In this document: positions 32,025 to 42,400 of the stretch, piece by piece | Numbering within the stretch: position 1 is the first letter of the stretch | How the letters are laid out: every line of letters starts with the position of its first letter | DNA from: Symsagittifera roscoffensis | Lineage: Eukaryota; Xenacoelomorpha; Acoela; Convolutidae | Direction: 5' to 3' | NCBI RefSeq assembly: GCF_963678635.1 | Contig: NC_087066.1 | Location: 18,533,275-18,597,274, forward strand | DNA length: 64,000 nucleotides | Translations under genes and position numbers: made by a program | Notes under the pieces: model-generated | Database searches by the model: none | Told to the model about the DNA's origin: nothing | The model's input: only the letters and a program-made list of their open reading frames with translations

Positions 32025-32880
32025 TGTCTTCAAAAAACAAGAATGCGAAAGTGACATGCGAAAACTGTGATAAAAACACATGAAGGCCAATGAGGCCCGA
32101 CATGGCAATAGTTGCGTGCGAGGAGTTATTTCTTGTCCGGAATGTAATTATTGTACTTACAACCAGCAAAAATGAATTTCCATACGAGCAAGAAGCACGT
32201 TAAGTCAACCCTGAAGTCGACAAACGTTTTATTGTTTGAGAAGGTATTCCCAAGCTAATTTTCACTTCAAGAACATCGTAGAAAAAATCACGGGCTGTAA
32301 GCGAGGAAAACGATTGATTGTGTTGCGAATTTGAATAAAATCTTTGAAAACGAAGGGATAGTGATTAGGTACAAGAGGAGTTGAATGCCGTCAACACTTT
32401 TTGACAGATACCAAGATGGAAAATTGAGGCCAGAAGGCACTCAAATTTCAACTTCCAAATTAGATCCTAATCTAGTTATTGAAAAACTGGATCAAGTCTC
32501 TGTGAACTTTGATTGTGCAGCCAAAACCAACATTGCCTTGGGACTTGTGGGATTTTTGTTAATTAATATAGAACCGGCGAATACCGTTATTTCTACGCTC
32601 ATGATAAAACAATCTCTTCGAGAAGTCTTTGCTGCTTTGTACCAAAGCAGACTTGACGGTTTTACAGAGCAAGGATGCTGCTTTGTACCAAAGCAGACTT
32701 GACGGTTTTACAAAACAAGGCCATTAAGCAAGATGTCATTAAAATTTGTACACAAGAGAGACAAAATACGAAGTGGCAATACAAGCTGATCCCTAATGTG
32801 ATCATTTTTGCTGCCCTACTGAAAAACGTACCCATGGGATGTCCAGATTCTGTGCTTGTTTGTACTCTTTTTTAAAAGCG
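32025..32880 (+). pseudogene. Type-B DNA polymerase relic, N-terminal region
   Basis: A zinc-finger-like stretch (CENCDKN, then CPECNYCTYNQQ in changing frames, about 32045-32180) is followed by a recognisable N-terminal domain: GTQISTSKLDPN, FDCAAKTNIALG, then LLCTKADLTVLQNK, CTQERQNTKW and LLKNVPMGCPDSV (32675-32850). This is the N-terminal part of the protein-primed-type family B polymerase found in Polinton/adintovirus-like elements and in many animal genomes. A 42-base duplication (gctgctttgtaccaaagcagacttgacggttttaca, 32630 and 32677) and frameshifts break it. The exonuclease part that should follow is largely deleted. Confidence 0.8.
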
Positions 32881-34272
32881 TACAAAGCTAGTGAAATGAA
32901 AGGTTACTTTCCATACGAGTGGTTCGATACTCCCATCAAGATGAACAACAACAATCCTCGTCTGATGACTTCTACAGCAAATTGAAGGCTTGTATACGAG
33001 ATAGGACTACAAGAAGAAATACAAAAATTCAAGGCAAGGGAAAATCGAGATCGAACGTTTGAAAATATGGTCACGTCAGATTTTCAAGCAACCAGACCTG
33101 AATGCAAAATTTAGAATTACTACACTACGGGAACACAAAAAATATTGATTGCTTCAGTGTTGATTGTTATTGCAATTATTCTAGGACTGTTTTCGAAATA
33201 TGGGTTGCTATTTCTTTTTTGCTATTTCTTTTTTGGCAAGAAGCTAGACCAAGACTAATGGATGATGATATCAAACGAGGAACCATAGAGCCAGAGAATT
33301 GGATGAGTCTATGAGTTGGATGAGTCCATGAATTGACTCTATAGAAGAAACGTGGGAGTGGGATCACTTTAAAAACAACATAGACTTTAGAACTCGTTTT
33401 CCTCTCAAAAGACCTCGTTCCGCTAATTCATTACTGCAAAACATCAAAAATGAAACAATGTTTGGCTACGTGCAATGCGATATGCGTGTTCCAACGAACT
33501 AAAAATGATAATCTCCATTTTTTCACCTATTTTCAAAAAAAATTGATATTACAAGAAACAATAGTGGGGACTATATAAAGACATACGTGGAATAAAACGA
33601 TTTGTTAAAACAACCGCAACGCATGTTGATATCGAGCTTCAATTTGACCAACGAAACACTTATCACACCACTTTTCAACATTTTTTTTAAATACAAGTAT
33701 ATCGTTTTGTGCAATACACACCGCGTTAAGTTTTTAATAGTTTCGTTCAATTTGCTGTTGATGCTAGGCGAGCCAGTGATGAATGTCCATTTTCTGGTGT
33801 GGTAGCCGAAACAATGAAAATACTAGACAAACGTTCCTATGGCTATCAAGTAATGAACAGTTCAAAATATTCAATAACAAAATATTTTGAAGACGAAAAA
33901 CTCATGAGACTATTTATAACCAGTTCTTCAAGAGACCCAATATCTTAGCTAAAGGTTAGTATGAAGTGAAACTTGTTAACTCTACATCAGAGCATCGTGA
34001 ACCAATTATAGTAGGATTCTTCATATACGTCTAGCTAAAAAAGGTGGAGCTATTCCATAGCGTTTTCGATCAACTTTGTGAAGTCAGCAAAATGGAAGAT
34101 CTCGAAATGGATAACGATTCTCTCTTGTTGGCTTTGGTGGAAGAAGATTTGGATGAATTTATTTTACCCAGGAAGCAAGCAGAATTGACTGAAAAGCAAA
34201 GCAAGGACTGTCGAGACGATTTCAGAGCAGATGCGAATAATCAGTTTTCCCCGTACTCATTGCTCTAAAAAC
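32881..34272 (+). pseudogene. Type-B DNA polymerase relic, copy I of the central/catalytic part
   Basis: Starts with remnants KAYKASEMKGYFPYEWFDTP (about 32876-32935) and, after deletions, IDCFSVDCYCNY and WQEARPRLMDDDIKRG (33100-33290). FGYVQCD (about 33460), LISSFNLTNETLITPLFN (33617-33680) and a polymerase motif B region AETMKILDKRSYGYQVMN (33808-33860) follow. The motif C region (34044-34268) reads LEMDNDSLLLAL, where the catalytic DTDS is DNDS. That substitution of a metal-binding Asp would by itself disable the enzyme. Many stops and frameshifts are present. It is more diverged than copies II and III. Confidence 0.8.
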
Positions 34273-35572
34273 AGTAACCCTTTCGATAAATTGTTTGATG
34301 ATTATCAATAACTTCTTAACACTTGGAGTACTGAAGAGCTAGTCATTAAAAATTTTCACCAACTTGAAAATTACACCTACCTGAATTATGTCTGGAAAAA
34401 CGAAAAGATATCACCATTCCACGGTTCTATACAGCGGTATAACAACAAAGATGTTGTTTCTACCCTTGAAACTATGCAGAAAATGATTGAATTATATCAG
34501 ACATGTTAAAACTAAGCTGCACACTACCGACTTTAGCAAAAACCTGTTCTAACAAGTCAACCGGCTATAAATTTTATCCACTATTTTCGAGTGAAATTGA
34601 CTTGCTTGAAAAAGTACTAGAAATATCACCAGTGGCCCCGCAATTGTTTTAACAATAGAATCAGCAGCAAACGAGACGTTTATTCGAAAATCAGACAACT
34701 TGTGTAAATCCATTGTTGGGATTGTTGCCAGTCAACTCTATTCTTAATCGATGCGTCAGGATGTATACTAGATGGGATTACCTTGGAGAAATACTTAATT
34801 TCGAGGCAAGTCTGTATCAATTTCGAACGTTTCAAAACAGTGTCACGTCAAATTTTCAGGCAAGCGGACCTGAATGTAAAATTGAAAGCTACTGCAAAAC
34901 AAGAAAACAGAAAAAAACATTGATTGCTCTGGTGTGGATGTTTTTTGCAAACAATGTAAGACTGTTTTTGAAGCAACAGATTGTTATTTTCATTTCTGTC
35001 CTTGTAAAAAAACTAAACCTAGCCTAACTGATCAAAATATCAAACGAAAAACTGAGAAAAGAGCTTCAAAATTTTATAATCGAGAAAAAAGATGCCTCAT
35101 AGCGGAAATGAGGGAATGTAGTTGGTGGGATCAGTTTGAATACGTAGACATAAAAATCACGTTCGAACTCTTTTTCCCTTAAAAATTGCTCTTTTTTTCG
35201 ATTTGCTTCCGCAAAGATTAGAAATGAAACAATTTTGGCTACTTAAAACGTGATCTGACTGTTCCAGATGAGCTAAACTTTTGATATCGAGCTTCAATTT
35301 AACCAATGGAACACTTATTACACAACTTTTCAACTTTTTTTTGGATCCTGGACTAAAGTGTACACAAGTCTATCGTTTTGTGCAATACACACCGCGTAAA
35401 GTAATAAATAGTTTCGTTCAATTTGTTGTTGATGCAGGGCGAGCCAGTGACGAAAGTCCATTATCTGGTATGGCAGCCGAAACAATGAAACTACTAGACA
35501 AAAGTTCCTATGGCTATCAAATAATGAACATTTCAAATTATATAATGACAAAGTATATTGAAGTCATTAAAA
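34273..35572 (+). pseudogene. Type-B DNA polymerase relic, copy II
   Basis: Runs from NPFDKLFDDYQ and HQLENYTYLN (about 34275-34385) through KLSCTLPTLAKTC (34506), the cysteine-containing region CKQCKTVFEATDCYFHFCPC (34940-35000) and LISSFNLTNGTLIT (35281). It ends in motif B MKLLDKSSYGYQIMN (35488-35530). There it jumps directly into the start of copy III (VIKNLHQLENYTYLN), so motif C is missing. The joint shows that copies II and III arose by unequal tandem duplication with a unit of about 1.23 kb. Confidence 0.85.
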
Positions 35573-37059
35573 ATCTTCACCAACTGGAAAATTACACCTA
35601 CCTGAATTTATGTCTCGGAAAACGAAAAGATATCATCATTCCACGGTTTTCTACAGCGGTATAACAACAAAGATGTTGTTTCTACCCTTGAAACTATGCA
35701 GAAAATGATTGAAATATATCAGACATGTTAAAACTCGGCTGCACACTACCGAATTTAGCAAAAATCTGTTCACACAAGTCAAACGGCTATAAATTTTATC
35801 CATTTTCGAGTGAAACTGAATTGCTTGAAAAAGTACTAGAATATATGACCAGTGGCCCCGCAATTGTTTTAATGAAAACAGCAGCAAACGAGACGTTTAT
35901 TCGAAAACCAGACCACTTGTGTAAATCCAGAATTGAATTGTTGCCAGTCAACTCTATCCTTAATCGATGCGTCAAGATGTATACTAGATGGGATTACCTT
36001 GAAGAAATACTTAATTTCAAGGCAAGTCTGTATCATTTTCGAACGTTTCAAAACAGTGTCATGTCAATTTTTCAAGCAAGCGGACCTGAATGTAAAACTG
36101 AAAGCTACTGCACTACAAGAAAATAGATAAAAACGTTGATTGCTTTGGTGGGGCTGTTTTTTGCAAACAATGTAAGACTGTTTTTGAAGCAACAGATTGT
36201 TATTTCCATTTCTGTCCTTGTAAAAAAAATAAATCTAGCCTAACTGATCAAAATATCAAACGAGAAACTGAGAAAAGAGAAAGCAATGAGCTTCAAAAAG
36301 ACTATATTTGAGAAAAAAAGATGCTTCATAGCGGAAATGAGGGAATGTAGTTGGTGGGATCAATTTGAATACGTAGACATGAAAATCACGTTCGAACTCT
36401 TTTTCTCTTAAAAATTGCTCTTTCTTTCGATTTGCTTCCGCAAAACATTAGAAATGAAACAATTTTGGCTACTTGAAATGTGATCTGACTGTTCCAGACG
36501 AGCGAAACTTTTGATATCGAGCTTCAATTTAACCAATGGAACATTTATTACACCACTTTTCAACTTTTTTTTTTCGGATCTTGAACTAAAGTGTACACAA
36601 GTCTATGGTTTTCTGCAATACACACCGCGTAAAGTAATAAATAGTTTCGTTCAATTTGTTGTTGATGCTGGGCGAGCCAGTGATGAAAGTCAATTGTCTG
36701 GTGTGGTAGCCGAAACAATGAAACTACTAGGCAAAAGTTCCTATGGCTATCAAATAATGAACATTTCAGTACACACAATGACAAAGAATATTGAAGACGC
36801 AAAAATTCATGAGACTATCAATAACCAGTTCTTCAAAAATCGTAACAACAGCTTTGTATGAATTGGAACTTGTTAAATCGACTATAGAGCATCGTGAAAC
36901 ATTTTTGGTAGGATTCTTTTTACTACAGTATGCCAATTTGAGAATGTTGGGGCTGTATGATAACTTTTTCGATAATTTTCACGATGTCAACAAATTTGAA
37001 GAAATTGAAATGTATACAGATTCCCTCAATTTGGCTTCGGCATACTTGCTGCTCTAAAC
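35573..37059 (+). pseudogene. Type-B DNA polymerase relic, copy III with motif C region
   Basis: Repeats copy II (MLKLGCTLPNLAKICSHKS at 35725; CTQVYGFLQYTPRKVINSF about 36592) and continues past motif B (MKLLGKSSYGYQIMN, 36719-36763). Next come ELELVKSTIEHRE and VGFFLLQYANLRMLGLYDNFFD (36850-36970), and motif C as EIEMYTDSL at about 37000. Here the first catalytic Asp of DTDS is Tyr, a different inactivating change from that in copy I. Stops and frameshifts remain, but this is the best preserved copy. Confidence 0.85.
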
Positions 37060-37931
37060 ATAAGAAACATGACAAAAGAGAACAGAGATTATTCAAGGAG
37101 GAGTTCAGATGCACCTAAATGCTCTGTCTGGGTAGCAAAACTTATTCCTGTTACGATTATAAAAGTCAAAAGTGTAAGTTTAGCCGTAAAGGTTGAACAG
37201 ACGCGCATTAGAACACTCTGGAGATGGCTCGATGGCAAATTATCGACGAGCACTGGAGGAGGCAGTGAATTTGAAGGCAACTAAAAGAGGATTTAAAAGA
37301 ATTAACCATGCAGTGAAAAGAATTAAACTTTTCAACAAACTAAAAAACGATTGAGCTTTTTTTACCCTAAACGGGAAGTCGAAGGTGATGGAATACGTAA
37401 GAAAACTCTAAATTCGTAGTGAAATGAAATTGTATACGACTTTTTTTTCTGCATTTAATTTTTTTTCAACAATTCTATTTAAACGCTACGTTTGGGTTAA
37501 CAATTTGGTTTTTAACTAAGGAAACCTTTAGAATCTTAGGCATTGGCAAAGATGAGCGCCAAATTATTTTTTGAAACTTACCATCTACCATCTCAAACCT
37601 CGTATCTTAATACGAAGCAAAATTGATCTTTACACGTGGAATGTCTATTACTTTTATGTAGAAAAGTCTATACACTATCGTAAAACATGTTTAGATCGGT
37701 CGTCAAAATTTTGTTTCTGAAACAGACCATCTTACCATCTGGAACTCTGAAACCTATAGCCAAACTTAATATAATGGTAAATCTTTTCCCACGTAATACA
37801 CCAAGAATCTTTACCATTTAGGTAACGCGCGCCGACAATTTTGCAAAAATACCAGATATTTCCACACAAAATCTAAAAAAAAATACCGTTTTCCCATCAC
37901 GCTGAAACCTTACCATTTCTATTCCTTCAAA
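37060..37931 (+). pseudogene. Polymerase C-terminal region, tandem unit 1, plus non-coding tail
   Basis: Follows copy III and encodes, with stops and frame changes, KHDKREQRLFKEEFRCT, then YDYKSQKCKFSRKG and the extreme C-terminus up to about 37419. The remainder is AT-rich DNA with several ttaccat words (about 37578, 37732, 37809, 37911). The whole 873-bp unit is repeated immediately to the right. Confidence 0.8.
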
Positions 37932-38798
37932 AATAAGAAACATGACAAAAGAGAACAGAGATTATTCAAGGAGGAGTTCAGATGCACCTAAATGCTCTGT
38001 CTGGGTAGCAAAACTTATTCCTGTTACGATTATAAAAGTCAAAAGTGTAAGTTTAGCCGTAAAGGTTGAACAGACGCGCATTAGAACACTCTGGAGATGG
38101 CTCGATGGCAAATTATCGACGAGCACTGGAGGAGGCAGTGAATTTGAAGGCAACTAAAAGAGGATTTAAAAGAATTAACCATGCAGTCGCAATTTTTCAA
38201 CAAACTAAAAAACGATTGAGCTTTTTTTACCCTAAACGGGAAGTCGAAGGTGATGGAATACGTAAGAAAACTCTAAATTCGTAGTGAAATGAAATTGTAT
38301 ACGACTTTTTTTTCTGCATTTAATTTTTTTTCAACAATTCTATTTAAACGCTACGTTTGGGTTAACAATTTGGTTTTTAACTAAGGAAACCTTTAGAATC
38401 TTAAGCATTGGCAAAGATGAGCGCCAAATTATTTTTTGAAACTTACCATCTACCATCTCAAACCTCGTATCTTAATACGAAGCAAAATTGATCTTTACAC
38501 GTGGAATGTCTATTACTTTTATGTAGAAAAGTCTATACACTATCGTAAAACATGTTTAGATCGGTCGTCAAAATTTTGTTTCTGAAACAGACCATCTTAC
38601 CATCTGGAACTCTGAAACCTATAGCCAAACTTAATATAATGGTAAATCTTTTCCCACGTAATACACCAAGAATCTTTACCATTTAGGTAACGCGCGCCCA
38701 CAATTTTGCAAAAATACCAGATATTTCCACACAAAATCTAAAAAAAATACCGTTTTCCCATCACGCTGAAACCTTACCATTTCTATTCCTTCAAAAAC
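37932..38798 (+). pseudogene. Polymerase C-terminal region, tandem unit 2
   Basis: Near-identical copy of 37060-37931, bounded by attccttcaaaaa. The C-terminal coding part is open at 38066-38284 (GDGSMANYRRALEEAV ... QQTKKRLSFFYPKREVE ... stop), because it lacks the small insertion that disrupts unit 1 at about 37315. It is detached from any polymerase core. Confidence 0.85.
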
Positions 38799-39429
38799 TA
38801 CTGCCTTGGTTTTGTTTAGATATGAGACATTTTTTCTGCAACAATTTTGATTTGTGAAGGAGATGCGAGAAAGTGAGACGTTATCTGGGGGTTGGTGGTT
38901 TGATACGACACCACAAAAACATACTATTTCGAGGCTTATTTCTACTTTTTTAATAAACTTTACCAGTAACAATTTATCATTTTCTTGCTAGTGCTTGCGA
39001 GGTGCTCTTGAGTGTGGCTTACAATCTCAACAATTTGTTCGGATTTGGGAGTTTTTATAACCAGGTCTGTATTTAAGAGGGATAGGAATGCTTTAAGTTT
39101 GTTTTTCAAGAACCATTGAGCGAATTGAATAGTCTGAAAAGAGTCGTGATTGAATTTGCGTAGAGTGAGTCCTATGACTTAATCTGTTTTTGATTTGCTG
39201 TTAGATTTTTCACTGTTTTTCGCTTTTTAAGGGGAGGCAAACTCCAGTATTGATCAGCAGCAGTCTAAAAGTCACAAAAACATCAACTTCTAGTTTAAAA
39301 GAAGGGCTGTAGATTTTAGAGTAGAGACCAGCTAAAGCTGGAGGTAGCTGTTTGTTAAACTTTGATTTTGCTGTACTGATGCCTGATTAAATGGCTGATT
39401 TTGAAAAAAAAAATTTAAAATTAAATAAA
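38799..39429. other. Linker with a possible minus-strand protein fragment
   Basis: A minus-strand frame is open from 39178 to a stop at 38960-38962 (about 72 codons) and reads like real protein (LRKFNHDSFQTIQFAQWF, then EIVSHTQEHL). It starts without an ATG. I do not recognise it; it could be another relic of the viral-type element or of a transposon. The rest of the stretch shows nothing I can name. Confidence 0.2.
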
Positions 39430-42400
39430 TAAACGATTCGTGAATTTGAGTTTTTCCAGAGACATAGTTTCTTTTGAACCGATCTTGTGGCAATGCATCT
39501 TATTCACGGAGGCTTCCCGCATGCTGTTGCCTTGAGTAAACCCTTGATTATAGATTGAGTTGTTTTCGAGAAGAATCAAGAACTTCCGTAACCCTATCTT
39601 CCTGTTGAAACCAGAACCTTAGATATACAAGGGTAGTTTTTGACCTTCTTACAAACTGACTTTTCGACTGAAATCAAAAACTTAGGATTGGAAGGGTAGT
39701 TTTGAGAAAAGTAAAAAAAAATCGAAAATTAAAAATTTAACCTTCGCGTGAGTGAGGTTTTTTGTGTAAAAAGGTTGGGCGTAATCACTTAAACAGGAGA
39801 AACTTTTGGATTTTTGGTTGTAAGCGCTTCAAGAAACAAAAAAGATTTCACAACCAGTACTATTAAATGAAATCAAATGCTCAGATTTGGCAGGATACTT
39901 TTCGAGAAAAGCTAAAAAAAACAAAAATAAGTCAAAAAATGGAAAACTTGAATTTTCCGAGGGTCATATTTTTGTGAAATTTTTCCACAAATAAATTCGG
40001 AGAACACAGTTTAAGCAGAGTAATTTTACTCAGATTTGCGTAAGTAGTTTTCGAGGTCAGTTAAAAAGTTTAAATAAAGGTCAAACAATAAAAATTTTGA
40101 CTTCTCCGCTGCTCACACATTTTTGTGTAAAACTTTTTGGCTGTAACCGCTTGTGAAATGGATTTTCTCACACTCCGTCCCTTTTGGCTGAAATCATAAA
40201 CTATGTTTTTGGAGGCTCGTTTTTGGGAAAAGTCAAAAAATTTCAAAGCACGATAAAAAAATCCGCAATTTTTTTTCCGAGGGTCACAACCCTTTGTGTT
40301 TACAAAAATTGGGCGTAACCGTTTATCCAGGGGAGATTTTCTCAAAACGTTTTACTTATTGAAATCAAAAACTCAGGAGGTTTTGTAAGGTTGTTTTTGA
40401 GAAAAGTAGAAAAATTTCATTAAAAAAGTCCAGTCTTTTTTGTGTTTTTTTAGGTTGTAATCGATTATGCAACAGATTTTCTCTTGATACGTCTTTTTTG
40501 ACTGAAATCAAAAACTTTGATTCAGGAGGGTAGTTTTCAGGAGAAAGTTCAAAAATTCAAAAAACGCAAAAAATCCAGAACATGTTTTTGACGAGGGACA
40601 TAACTTGACGAGGGACATAAAATTGGTTTAATATGAAAGTGACTTTTCCAAGAACCTTAGTAAATATTTTTGTTTGTAAGTATTGTTTGTAAGTAAAATT
40701 TCAGACAACGGTTGACAACAATCGAAAAAACGACGTTACCGAGGGTCATAGATTTTGTTTAAAAAACTTTGGTTTTAACAGTTTATGCAAAAGAGTGTTT
40801 CTCACAATCCGTCTTCTTGACTGAAATCAGAACCTCTGATTAGGGTGGTTTGTTTTTGAGAAGAATCGAAAATTTCAAAAAACGGTTTAGAAATTGAAAA
40901 CTTGTCTTTTCCGAGGGTCGAAACTTTTTGTGTAAAAAAAATTGGGCGTAACCGTTTGTAACGAGGAGTTGCTCACAAACTTTTTCACTTATTGAAATCA
41001 GACACTCACTTTGAGAGAGTCAAAAAATTTCAAAAAAAAACGCCAAACAATCAAAAATTCAGACTTCTCAAGGGTCATAATTTTTGTGAGTTTTTTGGCT
41101 GTAATTGATTATGCAATAGATATTCTCCTAATGTGTCCTTTTGACTGAAATCAAAACTCTGTTTTTGGAGGCTGGTTTTCGGGAAGGTCACAAAGTTTCA
41201 AAACACAACCAAAAAACCGAAAACTTGTTGTTTTCGAGGGTCAAAACTTTTCTGCTAAGAAAAATTGCCTTAACCGCTTATGCAGGGTGCATGGGAGTTT
41301 TAACAACCCGTGCTAACTACTGAAACCACAACTTCAGATCTGGTAAAAAAGGCTTCGAGAAAAGTCAAAAAGTTAATAAAAAATGTTCAGGAAAATGAAA
41401 CTGATATTTCCAAGGGCCATAACTTTTGTGTACACATTTTTGGTCATAACCGTTTATGCAAGGGAGCTTCCTACAACTTGTCTTTTTGAGTGGCATCAAA
41501 AACCTAGATTCGAGAGGGTAATTTTTGAATACAGCCAAAAAGTTTCAAAGAGCAGTCAAAAACCAAAAATTGACATTTGCGTGGGTCAGAAATTTTTCGA
41601 ATAAGTTTTTTTTTTGGATGTAACCGCTTGTGCAAGGGAGGTTTTCTAAAAGCTAAAAAAAAAAAATAATAAGTCAAAAAATGGAAAACTCGAATTTTAC
41701 GAGGGTCATATTTTTTGTGAAATTTTTCCTCAAATAAATTCGGACAACACAGTTTAAGCAGAGTAATTTTACTCAGATTTGCGAAAGTAGTTTTCCAGGT
41801 CAGTTAAAAAGTTTAAATAAAGGTCAAACAATAAAAATTTTGACTTCTCCGCTGCTCACACATTTTTGTGTACAACTTTTTGGCTGTAACCGCTTGTGAA
41901 ATGGATATTCTCACACTCCGTCCCTTTTGGCTGAAATCATAAACTATGTTTTTGGAGACTCGTTTTTAAGAAAAGTCCAAAAATTTCAAAGCACGATCAA
42001 AAAATCCGCAATTTTTTTCCGAGGGTCACAACGTTTTGTGTTTACAAAAATTGGGCGTAACCGTTTATCCAGGGAGATTTTCTCAAAACGTTTTACTCAT
42101 TGAAATCAAAAACTCAGGAGATTTTGTAAGGTTGTTTTTGAGAAAAGCAGAAAAATTTCATTAAAAAAGTCCAGTCTTTTTTGTGTTTTTTTTTAGGTTG
42201 TAATCGATTATGCAACAGATGTTTTCTTGATACGTCTTTTTTGACTGAAATCAAAAATTTTGATTCGGGAGGGTAGTTTTCAGGAGAAAGTTCAAAAATT
42301 CAAAAAACGCAAAAAATCCAGAACATGTTTTTGACGAGGGACATAACTTGACGAGGGACATAAAATTGGTTTAATATGAAACTGACTTTTCCAAGAACCT

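Noticed and set aside
34713-36130. Several overlapping frames in two phases in the polymerase relic treated as separate genes
   Set aside because: They are consecutive pieces of one broken protein read in shifted frames and duplicated in tandem.
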